The notes under the pieces were generated by a model. That model did no database searches. It was given only the letters and a program-made list of their open reading frames with translations, and had not been told where the DNA came from. Below are positions 52,987 through 63,766 of a DNA stretch of 64,000 nt, piece after piece; the first letter of the stretch is position 1, and the number at the start of each line of letters is the position of its first letter. A program made the translations under genes and the position numbers. Source of the stretch: Blattamonas nauphoetae (taxonomy: Eukaryota > Preaxostyla > Oxymonadida). Location of the stretch: contig JARBJD010000040.1 in NCBI GenBank assembly GCA_033064195.1, positions 62,001 through 126,000 of the forward strand, read 5' to 3'.

Positions 52987-55900
52987 TCAATCACGCCTCT
53001 CCGTCGTGAAGGACCTTCCACTCCTTCTTCCAGTGGATAGTGGGAACAAAAGTTCTGGTGTTCTGAGACAGCGAGGAATCGTCAGAGATGAGATGCGGGA
53101 GGTGTATGGGGATGGGCGTGTGCGGGGAGTGAACGTCAGCGGAGTCGAAAATCGATGGGAAGAGGGTGTGATATGTTCTTGGAAGGTGGCTGGCGAGGAT
53201 GGGGTGTGAGGGGGAGTGTGTGGATGATGTTGGAGTGTGTGAGACAAGTTGTGTGTAGACAGATCGACGTGGTCGGCGGTTGAGACGAATTCGACTCGCT
53301 TCTGCTCTCGTTGTTTTGGTTCTTCTGTCCGACGATGTTCATGCTCTCGTTCAGCGCAGGATTCGACTGGTTCGTCCTGAATCGATTGTTCACTCGTCTC
53401 CATCTTCATCCTTTCGTCACGATCAGAAAGATGGTCCTCCATGCCCTGTTCGTCCTCTCTGTTGGCAGGAACAGGGAAATTAGCATCTTCCACTTCGTAA
53501 CGCAGTTCATTTTGGTCCAATGCTGATTCCGACAGTCCAGAGGCTGAGTGAATGGAATCATGTGAGTTGGAATCAGTCACTGTATCACCTTCTCCCTTGG
53601 ACCCAACTCCTTCCTCTTCTTCTCTTTCTGTTCCCTCTCCTTCCTCTTCTTCCCTCTCTGTCCCTATTCTTTCCTCTTCTTCTCTCTTTTCCCCTCTTTC
53701 CGCATCATTCCGAATCAAAGAATCCCCCTCGTCTTCTTCTGATGTCGAGGATTCATCTGAACTCCCTCCTTCATCTTCGTCCAAATGGCGTATCTGATGC
53801 TGATCATCGTTCTGTTTTTCTTCCTCTTTGTGGTGTGAGAGCGCGTTTTCCGCCTGAGATTCGTCTTCATCGGTTTGTGGAGGATCGATGTCGTATTGTT
53901 CCAGTTTTGGTAGCTCTTCCTCATCCTCTCTTTTGTCTTCCTTTTCTTCATCTTCTCTCTCTGTCCCCTCTCCTTCCTCCTCTTCTCTTTCGGTTCCAAC
54001 TCCTTCCTCTTCTTCCCTCTCTCTCCCCTCTCCTTCCTCCTCTTCTCTTTCGGTTCCAACTCCTTCCTCTTCTTCCCTCTCTGTCCCCTCTCCTTCCTCC
54101 TCTTCTCTTTCGGTTCCAACTCCTTCCTCTTCTTCCCTCTCTGTCCCCTCTCCTTCCTCCTCTTCTCTTTCGGTTCCAACTCCTTCCTCTTCTTCCCTCT
54201 CTGTCCCCTCTCCTTCCTCCTCTTCTCTTTCGGTTCCAACTCCTTCCTCTTCTTCCCTCTCTGTCCCCTCTCCTTCCTCCTCTTCTCTTTCGGTTCCAAC
54301 TCCTTCCTCTTCTTCCCTCTCTGTCCCCTCTCCTTCCTCATCCATCTTTCCCGTTCTTCGTTCTTCCCTCTCCTCTTTGTCTGGTGAATGTTCGTGACTC
54401 TCCGTCCGATCAGAAAACGTCATCGCCACAGTCGTATCACTCTCTCCCGTCTCATAATTTGATTCTAATTCGCTCCGACTTTTCCGGTCACCCTTAAACA
54501 GTTCATATCGACCACCCGACCCCATCTTCCTCCGCTCTTCGTCAGTCACAATCCACTCTCCATCCCTCCCAATCCCCAGCTGCCTCAGCTGGCTCTCACT
54601 CAGCATCGACGGTGCCCTCGACACTTCCATCAGCATCGTCGACTCCAACGATCGTTCATCACTCGACGTGAACGAGTTGTACCATTCACTCGCTTCCTCC
54701 CTCCTCCTCCACTCCGCGTTCGCCCTCTCCAACTCCTCTTGAACTCTCCTCTCCTGCTCTTCTCGTTCGAGATCGGTTTTCTTCTTCGATGGAAGATTGG
54801 ATGTGCTCTGTGCTTTTCTGAGGTGTTGATCGCCCATCAGCATCGACATGGGCGTGGTCTGATTCAGAAGTGTCGGATACGTGTGCGAAGAATCACAAAG
54901 GTTGGTCGGCAGTGTCTGAGCCAGCTGGTCGTTCTCAAATACATCTGACTCGCCTCTCTCCTCCTGCTCATCCAACCACTCCAAATCTTCACTCTCGTCT
55001 CCCATCTCCATTTGTGCCAACGACGAGTGGGGAGTTGGGAACATCTCATCCCCTGGCTGTCTCGTCCTGTCGGTGATCGGACTCAATGTCTGTGCCCACT
55101 TTGTCTTCTTCGGATCCGGTCTCCGCTTCCGCTTCCTTTCCAAACCGACAGACGAAGATCGTTCTCGATTCAGCTCGGAATCCACAGAGTCTGAACCCCA
55201 TGTCATCGAAAGCGGAGGGACAGCACTGCGACGAATGGTTGGGAGGCGTTCGGTGTGAGTGGAGAGGGCGATTGTGGACATCAGAGAGTCTGTGTCTTGT
55301 CTGCTGTCTGGGTCACCAGAGCTGAGTCCCTCCTCCTCGGGTTTGTGAAAAAGGTCATGTTGAGTGTCGTCTTCCTGTCCCTCCTCTGAATGATCGTCTC
55401 TCTCTTGTTCGCTGATCTCCTGTTCCTGTGTTACTTTCTTGTTTTGTTGGTTGGTATCTGTGTCATTTGATTGCTCCTCATCCTCTCGTTCTCTCGTCTG
55501 GGCATCTTCGTGAAGTTCTTCGAGAATTGTGATCGATCCCTCGTTGTGTGCCTGACTGTCTGTGAGAGTGGTTTGGGATTTTGGCTTGTTTGGGGGAGAG
55601 TTGAACGGGAGAGACAGAACTGCTCCTTTTCTTCCTTCCACCTTCGTCCATCCTTCGGTCTCCATCTCTTCTTCCTTCCTCTTCTCCACCTCTTTCTTGC
55701 TTAAGAGAGAAGGTGGTTCTGTCACTCGTGTTTTCTTCTCTCCATCTCCCTCCTCTGGGAATGGTGGAAGCCTCAGTTTGGGAGGAGAGGGTGTGTCCAA
55801 CAATGAACTGAGTGTCGGTGGAGGACAGGGTGGAGGTAACACGACATTCTGTGGGGACGCTCTTGTGACTGAGCGAGGTGGTGTGGAGAGTGGAGATGTG

Positions 55901-57709
55901 ATGGGAAGAGGATGTGGTGGGATGTCGTGAGATGGAGGGTCGGGTTTTGTGAACGGATTGGGACGTTTTGGAACCGCCACTGTGTCGTTGTGGAGGGATG
56001 GATGGCGAAGAAGCTCTTGCCTTCGGTCGAGCTTCCATCGATGGACTGAAGTGGCATCTTTCGATTTGGGTGATTTCTCCGGTTCTGGCTGTGCTTCAGC
56101 CGATTTCTCGTTCTGCTGTTGAGGTGTTGTCTGAATCTGTTGGATTGAGATCGGCTGTTCTGAGATTTGTTTGGGTTTTGATTTGGGATGGGGTTGATTA
56201 TTCAGTCGTGATGGTCTTTGATGAGCAGAAGAAGAGCCAGGAATTGATTGCTGATGGTGAACTTTGGATGATTTGGTGATTTTTTTGGGACTGGTCTTGA
56301 GTGGTTGTCGTGGACGACTCGAGCGAGTCTCAGATGGAGTTGTGGGTGCTGTTGAATCGACCGTGTTCTGACTCGGCTGAAGTGAATCATGAATGTGTTC
56401 TTGTCGCATGTTGGCACGTTTGGGAGGCGATCCTTTCCGTCCAGGCTCGTTCCAGGCATTGGCTTTGAGATAATCATCCATCGACGGCCACGGCTGCCTG
56501 TGCAACGGAGATGATGATGGAATGATAGGTGGTCGATTTGTGGAGGAATGAAAGTCGCGTGAATTTCGTCCAAGCACAGACTCGAATTGAGAACGAATGT
56601 GTGAAAATGACGCTTTAACAAGAGCAGGATCAGCATATTGTTCCAGACGCTTCAAAACAGGGAGAAAGACGCGATGGTTGTTCGAGTTCGGAGTGTAAGG
56701 AAAGGAGAGTGAGGAGAAGGAAGAAATGGGTGTTGATGGTGAATCTGCCCCAGAGCTGGCTATCGGTTGGAATAGCTCATCAACAAAAGAGAATGAAAGA
56801 GTTCCTTCGGGAATAGTAGGTGGAAAGACGACCTTGTTCTGAATAACTTGAGTTAGAAGTGTGATGAGAGAGAAAAGTTGACTGTGTGTTGAAAAAGATG
56901 GTTTTCCGGAATATTTCCTTTGAAATTCGGTTAGTGTGGCAATGAGACGAGATATTTTTGACTTGACGTTTGAAAGAAATGTATAATCTCGGAGGGAGAC
57001 AGTCACAAAGAAGAGTGTGTGAATTACTGTGATAGGAAAGTGGAGAATGGCTAATTTTTCTTGTTCAGTTAAGACACGTGATAGTTCACGTTCAAATTGT
57101 GTAATTTTATTTCTGTCAAGCCATTCCATACAGGTGTCAAGGATAAATGAAAGATCATCCGATGTGAGGAGAATTTTGGTCTGTGATAAGGTTTGCTGTG
57201 AATAAATCGCGAGGCTTCCTCCAGAAGATCGCGATACAATAGAATGAAGATTGAGTAGTTGATCAAACACATGAAAGAATCCCGGGAAGATTGGCGATCG
57301 ATTCTTGATGTGATGAAGAAATGTCTGAGCAAAATTTTGAATCAACACAAATTCAGAAGCAAGATGTTTCAGATTCAGGATTCGAAAACATAGATGGCAT
57401 GAAAGGTACTCAACCATGAGAGATTTCTTTTCGTCGAGTTCAAGAGAGAAGGTAAAGAGATTCACCAGATTATCTACATGAAAAAGAAGGAAAGAGTCGA
57501 TTTAGAGGAAGGAAGCACCAAATATAGGAATGAAATATCGAAATGTAAGGACAATTTGTTGACAAACCTTCAACCTGCTCCGTTGTCAATAGAAGTTCAA
57601 CTAAATCTAAGGTGATATTTGACACGAATAGAGAAGGGACAAGTTGAACTGGTTGAGCAAAACATTTGTACAGGAATGATCCAAATAGACTGGAGGCTTG
57701 GGAAGACAT
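52987..57709 (-). CDS. large acidic low-complexity protein
   Basis: 1542 residues from two exons, 57568-57709 and 52987-57473, joined across a 94-nt intron (GTTTGTC...CATGTAG; junction VE-DNLVNLF). The first about 290 residues are helical and leucine-rich (LSFILDTCMEWLDRNKITQF, FSLITLLTQVIQNKVVFPP) and look folded. The rest is disordered: Pro/Ser-rich, then acidic, with a basic stretch ERKRKRRPDPKKTKW that could be a nuclear signal, a GWTKVEGR motif, and a 20-residue repeat (EEEEGVGTEREEEEGEGTER) encoded by a 60-bp tandem repeat. C-terminal SRISSLTIPR segment and TGA stop. No catalytic motif. A scaffold or nuclear/cytoskeletal role is conceivable but not shown. Confidence 0.8.
53955..54340 (-). 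repeat. coding minisatellite, 60-bp unit
   Basis: About 6.4 units of exactly 60 bp, most identical, one differing by a G-to-C change (54001 unit). The exact period keeps the reading frame. The near identity indicates recent expansion and possible length polymorphism. Confidence 0.95.
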
Positions 57710-58034
57710 TCAGGTGAGGATTGACCTTAAAATACAGTCTCTATGAAGCTCTACCTCCGTGAACAATACACAAAATGCACTGGGAGCCTTCAGAAAATAA
57801 CTGAGTACAGATTCTTCCAGAGAGTAGAGTGGTGGCCCTCCACTGGTTTATTGGATGCCTCGCCGAAACATGAACCCCCTCTCTCACCAAAAAATCATTC
57901 ATGATTATCTCCAGTTACATTTTGACGAATTTCACCCATTTTTTCCCGATAACAGCTTCCGATAGAAGAGCAGTGAAAAAGACAGAAAAAGCCGCGAAAC
58001 ATTGGAGGCAATCAATAAACGCAATGCTTAACAT
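57710..58034. other. intergenic, no gene recognised
   Basis: Upstream of the large gene and downstream of the small gene at 58035. No upstream motif of the array type. Confidence 0.6.
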
Positions 58035-58364
58035 TTACCCCATGTAAATGGAACTCTTTTGAGGTTGTTGATGGGTGTTTCTTGCTGTTGGAGCCGGACG
58101 ACGTTCGCGGGTTGGCTGATTCTGAAGCTTGAAACACTTTCCTCGTGGCTCGTTTCCACATGGATTTCTGTCACTCAGCCGTCGAGACTGAGCAGCAAGA
58201 GCTTCCTGGTATTTCATTTTCTGTGTTATATCCTGTTCATGAGCTTCGAAGCAGGGCTCAAACGGCTCATGAACCTTCTGCACAGGGAGCTCTGAGATGA
58301 AGATGAAAGAAGAGTAGGAGAACTTACCATCATCGTAGTGTGTTACTGGGAGAGAATCTGACAT
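58035..58364 (-). CDS. small conserved-looking protein, 2 exons
   Basis: Exons 58328-58364 and 58035-58291, separated by a 36-nt intron with a perfect GTAAGT donor and CATCTCAG acceptor. The spliced protein has 97 residues: MSDSLPVTHYDDELPVQKVH, then EPFEPCFEAHEQDITQKMKY, QEALAAQSRRLSDRNPCGNE, PRGKCFKLQ and a Pro/Gln-rich end. Three cysteines; soluble. I do not recognise it. Using the downstream CAG as acceptor instead would run into TGA, which supports the chosen junction. Confidence 0.65.
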   Translation of the reverse strand: MSDSLPVTHYDDGKFSYSSFIFISELPVQKVHEPFEPCFEAHEQDITQKMKYQEALAAQSRRLSDRNPCGNEPRGKCFKLQNQPTRERRPAPTARNTHQQPQKSSIYMG

Positions 58365-58563
58365 GTTTTAGTGAATTGTTAAGAAAAAATGTCTGCCGGA
58401 AAGAAAAGTCGTTTTCCGGCGCTTGTTGATCGTGACTGGACGGGCCCACGGAAATTCAGATCAGATTTGGAGAAAAAATGAATATCAATTCTACAGTAAG
58501 CGGTTGCAAGGGAGTGAACCTCAGAAATGAAATATGTCGACGAAATGATAAAGTATGACGGGC

Positions 58564-60171
58564 TTACTTGGCTTTGAAGATGAATTGCATCACAAACACC
58601 GATAGCCCATATAAAATAAGGACAGAGCTCCTGAAGACCACAAACGCCACTCTACAGCCAGCAGCCTTCGGTTTGGATCCAGTGAGTGAATTCACTGAGA
58701 TAAAGAGAGAAAAAAGATGATGAGAATGAAATAGTAAGTATAATGAAATAAGTGATCCAAAAAGGGATAATTGAAAACATAAAGTCAATAATATCACTCA
58801 AACTGTCTCTGTTGATACTTGCATCAGGAGACACTTCAAGTTGCACGTATCCAGCTCGATGTGCCTGAATCCGCACGACTATTTCAACCAAGTTCGGAAG
58901 GAGAAAGATGTAGATAAACCCACAGAAGGATCCAGCGAATCGGAGGATGTTTCCGACCGACGGGTAAAACAGAGCGAACATCGTCGGAATTGACATAAAA
59001 ACAATGCTGCTCGGAAGAATATGAATCCAGAAATTGAGTTCCAGAGGTTTGTCCTTAAATTCCTCTTTTGTTTCGTCACCATGTCCACTGAAGGTCTCTT
59101 CACCATCATTCCGGTCGAGGAGTGGCCTCTTCTCTGATCGAGTTCCCCGAAAGCCTTTTGATCGACTTGGACGAGTGCACCCCTTCCCACATTCCAAAGC
59201 ACTGCGCGGGAAGAACCCTTCGAAGAATGACGTCCGAGTCTGCGAAAACATCACAGGCCACGTGACAATCATCTGCAACGTCAAGCAAATCCGAGCAACA
59301 AAGGCCCAAATGTCTGTGCTGGCAAAGCAGAGCAGGATATTGTCAGGGACTGTCTTTATTTGCCCCGTGGCCGGATCTTTGAAGTGGTGGTAGCCGAGAT
59401 AGCCTGTGATCCCCACTGCCAGATAAAGCAGCATATCCAACAAAAACCCAAGTGTCATGTTCAGAGTGTTCTTCTTCGGTGAGCGGGCATCGTAGAACAT
59501 CGAAGGGAGGATGTTGTGGATGAAGAAGGAAACGGACAGCACGCCGAGTGACACTGGGAAATTAGGAGATGCGTATGTGATGTCTTTCATTGTAATGCCT
59601 CCCGGAGGTGTGACTCCTTTGAACACAACGATCACACAGACGGCAAGGACAGCAATGATTCCGAAACTCGATATCTTCAGAATGACTGTCAAGTCGGGGA
59701 TTAAAACAAGAGGGAATTCAACAGCAAGAATAATCAAGGCGGATATCTTCGTTGTCCACCAAGTTGGAGAGTCATGCTTTGTGAATGCGATGAATGCGTT
59801 GACGAGTGAATGGAGGTTCTGTGAGAGGAAGATGTGCAGCGAAATCTGAGCAGAGAGGAGCACCAACACGGAGATCCCTTGAGCCAGATATTGCGACCAG
59901 GCACCCAGAGTGTCACGGCATTTCTGCCCAAAATCATGATATCCTTTCGAGTTCTTCAAAATAAGACGTCCGGTGTATATTGACAAGAATCCAGTCAAGA
60001 TAACTAAAACTGGACCCAGAATAAGACCAGACTGGGAGATAACTGAAGAAAGTGACTTTGATAGGAAAAGTGATGGAAACCCCAAGGGAGAGATATGATT
60101 GTGGCACCAATCATTGTCGCTGCGAGAGAAAAGATCAGCACAATACTGGGTTGACCTCCTTTTTTGGACAT
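58564..60171 (-). CDS. AAAP-family amino acid transporter (SLC38-like)
   Basis: 486 residues from three exons: 60081-60171, 58804-60042 and 58564-58694, with introns of 38 nt (GTTTCC...CTTCAG) and 109 nt (GTTTGAG...TCTCAG). The first intron restores the family's conserved first helix: MIGATIISLPWVISQSGLIL, equivalent to the GAGILGLPYAF..SGL pattern. Further support: NLHSLVNAFI, VEFPLVLIPDL, SFFIHNILPSMFYDARSPKK and about 11 hydrophobic helices. A charged cytoplasmic loop of about 50 residues sits between helices (SRSKGFRGTRSEKRPLLDRN). The second intron replaces a premature end (THWIQTEGCWL) with a final helix ending FVMQFIFKAK. Predicted secondary active transporter of neutral or cationic amino acids in a cell or vacuolar membrane. 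Confidence 0.88.
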
Positions 60172-60383
60172 CAAGATGGCGAAAAATGAAGAGGTGAATG
60201 TGAGAACAAAAAAAGCATGGTCAGATCAAAAGACCTCGAACTCTGGGCTTTCATGCCAGCCTTCAACAAATCCAAAAAAAAGTTAGAGCAAATTATAAAC
60301 TCTACTTCACGTTAAAAGAGGTCATTTTAAGCTCATCTTAGGTTCTGGAGTTGTTCCCAAATTCTTTTTATTTCAACTTCGGA

Positions 60384-61220
60384 ATGAAACCATGTGTTGT
60401 TTCTGGTCAGATTGAACCCCTCGAGATTCCCGCCACATCTGCAAATCCATTAGTTCGTCACAGTCTCAAGAAAGGAGCCGAAGCACGCCTCGCCGATCTT
60501 CAGCAGTCTCACCTTCATTTGCATGGCTACTACACTACAACAGAGGAAAAATTTGCAATCTATTATGAGAGTATACCATTTTTATCTTCGAAAAATTCAT
60601 CTTTTTCCCCTAGCGTATGGAACAGGTCCGACGAAGGTTCTTCTCGTTCCTGGATGGGGTGGACACATGGACGATTACCGTCACCTTTTGATCTCTCTTC
60701 TCGACAACGATGATTTTGAGATCTGTATTTTTGACCATCGTGGGATCGGATTCAGTGAGTCATCAGCTCGCTTCCTTTCGATCCAACTCTACGCGACTGA
60801 CGCCCTGGGTCTCCTCGACCATCTCGGCTGGGATCGAGTGTGTTTGTACGGAGAATCGATGGGTGGGATGGTGGCCCTGCAGATGTACGAGAACGAGCCT
60901 CAGCGATTCGAATCGGCTGTGTTCGCAACAACGACGCGTGGACCATACTTCCCCACGCTGAGAGCCTGGGCGACGTTGATGAGAGCTGTCCCTGCCAGAA
61001 ACAGGACAGAACAGCTTCTTCTGACACGACCGATTCTCTTCTCAAAGGCGTATCTCACATCACCGATGGATGAAGAATGAATGACGGGAAAGGAGTACCT
61101 AGATCAGCCCCTCTCCCATCTTCCATATCCTGATGAACCCTCTTCAGGCTGCCAGAGAAATCTCTCCCCACGTCATGGTCATACACGGCACCGCAGACAA
61201 AGTATGACATTCCGTTGGTG
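60384..61220 (+). pseudogene. alpha/beta hydrolase, possibly broken; last exon at 63543-63661
   Basis: Exons 60384-60570 and 60614-61094, joined by a 43-nt intron (GTATACC...CCCCTAG), give YYETYGTGPTKVLLVPGWGG, HMDDY and the nucleophile elbow GESMGG. A third exon from 61148 after a 53-nt intron (61095-61147) reads AAREISPHVMVIHGTADK (acid Asp), and the last exon reads DDHLPHGKKLARTLKCPLIA and LTGVGHT (catalytic His). All three catalytic residues are therefore present in the DNA. However, the frame stops at TGA 61078-61080, one base out of register with the third exon, and the junction to the last exon is also one base out. Either the gene is decaying or the sequence has errors. A pogo-like element and a MITE fill the last intron. 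Confidence 0.6.
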
Positions 61221-62855
61221 ATCACCGGTATGTCATGTTGATCGCCCCAATGACATTTCATCTTCATCATTTCGGACTTATTCCAGCAAATATAAATAGT
61301 CAATTATCAAAAAACTGTGGAATGTAAGTAAAACAAGAATATAATCAACTCCTTACTGTCTGTACTTCGGAGCCCATCGAGTGGGGAACTGCTGCCTATT
61401 CATAAAACCAAACAACGGGTTCCGATCATCCTCACTTTTCTCCTTCTGTGATTCTTCCTCATCAGGGATGCAATGCTCTTCCATCTCTGTGAATACATCT
61501 TCATTGAGCGCAACAGTCCGTTTGCCTTTTGTCTCCTTTATTGTGAAGCCAGCATCGCGAAAAGCCAACCGGTTCTTTTTTTCGTCTGTACAACTTGCTA
61601 GTGTCAGGGCAGCTTCGCTAAATCGGTTTGTTTGCGTTCTAGCATCTTGTATTTCATTATCTTTTCGTTCCATTTGCTTCCAGGGCGGTGAAGGTCAGTT
61701 GGTCACATGGCTGAGTGAGATGGGAAGATGCAGGGGGAAGGTGAATAGGATGATGTTGTTAACTGCAAGGTTTTGCTTTATCTTCTCAGTTTTATGAATT
61801 TCAAGATTGTCCGCCAGGAGCACCGCGGTATTGTCAAGGAGGTTTTGTTGGACACGGACTTTTGCACGTGTGGGATGAACTGTTCATCGATCCAGTCCAT
61901 GTATTGATCTGACTGGATCAATCCACTTTGGCTAACTCCGGTGACAGCATCTATATTTCCTTTCTTCACCTCCTGCGCAACCTTTCCGTCGAGTTTGTTC
62001 GCTTTGATGACGATCAATGGTTTTACAGCTCTGCCTTCAAACGGTATGCAAGCTAATATACCGGTCACTTTTTACTTGCACTAGTTTTGAATCGGGGTGG
62101 AGCAGATTCCTTTTTACCACAACTCTCTTTGTCCCGACGGATCCAGCCTTTTCAACAGACTTTCATCGCAATTGAATATGAGTCGTGGATGGACACCCAC
62201 AACAGAATCTTGTAATCGTTTCTTGTATTTCCTAATCATCCTCTTTTGTAGTCGGGATCGTGAGCTTTCTAACGGCTTGGCAATTGTGCGTGTAAGAGTC
62301 TTTCTGTGCCGGCCTAAAAACCGATGAACCCATCCCTGGGTGACATTTGTATGAAATTTTTCTTGACTAACTTGATTATCCCAGTCCTTCCTACTGGTCG
62401 ATGAAGGTTCGCAAGGTTGTGTATTTCGCCAACAAGCTCGACTTCTTGATCGTCAGACAGTCTGCGATCATTTGTAATCATCCCTGCATTTCGTCGCTCT
62501 CGTTGATTCCGAATGTGCCACAAGAACTGTCGGTTGGTTCGAAAAATGTATGAGATATCTTTTATATATGCCTTCCCCAGGTAGAATCGTGTCCAATGAT
62601 CGTACGCATAGAGGAGACATTCGGAATGTGTCGACAGTTGCTTTCGAGCAAGTTGAGTGTATGCTCGTCCTCCAAGAACTTTGCCGAACTTTTCCTTACA
62701 TCTCGCGAGTACATCCTTTTTATGTGTCTTCCAATAACTTTCCATCCTTATTCTACAGACTATAATCAAAGAAAACTGGAGAATATGAAATGCCGGAAAT
62801 GACAAGAGAGTGATCACATTGTCATGGTCGTGATCACAAACGGATTATGAAATAA
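61203..62855 (-). mobile_element. decayed pogo/Tigger-like DNA transposon
   Basis: Imperfect inverted ends about 45 bp long: GTGATCACCGGTATGTCATG from 61218 and GTGATCACGACCATGACAAT reading inward from 62837, with similarity extending some 12 bp further out (TTCCGTTGGTGATCAC against ATCCGTTTGTGATCAC). Minus-strand transposase remnants lie inside. Exact end and duplication are unclear. It sits right at the start of the hydrolase's last intron. Confidence 0.65.
61353..62760 (-). pseudogene. pogo/Tigger-like transposase remnant
   Basis: In order on the minus strand: a CENP-B-like N-terminal helix region (62750-62314, NDRRLSDDQEVELVGEIHNL), then GILACIPFEGRAVKPLIVIK and GLIQSDQYMDWIDEQFIPHV (62068-61870), then LLADNLEIHKTEKIKQNLAV with the second Asp and NNIILFTFPLHLP (61840-61740), and an acidic C-terminal part ending at 61353. 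The order FIPHV ... LLxDN ... ILFTFPPH is the DDE layout of Tigger/pogo. At least four frame changes or stops, so long dead. Confidence 0.7.
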
Positions 62856-62891
62856 TTTCTCATCAGAAATGAATCATTTCTCAGATTTATA

Positions 62892-63485
62892 GTTGTGTCA
62901 CCAATATGTCCCATGTCACCAATCCGGCCTTTTTTCTGGAAAAATCAATATCGGTCAAACTAAGAAAAATCTGAAATTTAAGAATTATACTCCCACGCGA
63001 TCCCGAGAAATCCTCAAAATACCCCCTTTTGCCCGATGAAAAACATCGTTTTGACAATATCTCAACAACCAGTGAATCGATTTCGATGAAATTTTTCACA
63101 CAAACGTTTTTTTGGTGAAACGAACATTTTTGCAAAAATTTGGAGAAAAAATTCTGCGTATTTGGGAAGATCGGAAAAAACCCATATTTTTCTCGACAAA
63201 ATATTCTTAGGAAAAAAATCCTTTTATTTTTTGTTCATCTTTTGTCGAGATCTATCCGACTATTATGCCTTTTATTTGATTTAAAACGGATGGCTGGTTG
63301 TGGAGAAATGACCGCAAAAAGTTGAAAAAAATGTGTGCATTCGTAACGTAAAACGTATTTTGAGGTTTTCTCGGGATCGGGTGGGAGTATAATGCTAAAA
63401 TTTTATTTTGTTCTTAGTTTGACCAAAATAGTCCCTCACAGAAAAAAGGCCGGATTGGTGACGCCGGACGGTTTGGTGACACCAC
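62892..63485. mobile_element. 594-bp MITE with long inverted ends
   Basis: Inverted arms of about 120 bp: GTTGTGTCACCAATATGTCC at the left and the reverse complement of ...GACGGTTTGGTGACACCAC at the right, with shared AATCCGGCCTTTTTTCTG and ACTCCCACGCGATCCCGAGA-like stretches. TA at 62890-62891 and 63486-63487. No coding sequence. Confidence 0.85.
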
Positions 63486-63766
63486 TATTATGTTCATTCT
63501 TCCCCTCTTCTTTATCTCATTATTTCTTGATTCCGTCTACAGATGATCACCTACCCCATGGAAAAAAGCTTGCTCGAACTCTGAAGTGTCCCTTGATCGC
63601 TCTTACCGGCGTCGGTCATACCATTCATTTGTTTGTCATCATCTTCTTGTCGATTCATTGATTTTCATACCTTGCATATCCACTTATACTTATTTTCTGT
63701 CTGTGTTTTTCTACATTTATCGTTGTTGAAACAACTGACATGAAATGAAACCCATACCAAAAGTTC

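Noticed and set aside
53520-54497. Plus-strand ORF of 325 codons opposite the large gene
   Set aside because: Shadow of the purine-rich coding minisatellite; the minus-strand exon is much longer and spliced.
61218-63550. Shared TGATCACC words as an 8-bp target duplication around the hydrolase insert
   Set aside because: No inverted ends adjoin them, and the left copy is part of the pogo-like terminal repeat itself, so the match is probably coincidental.
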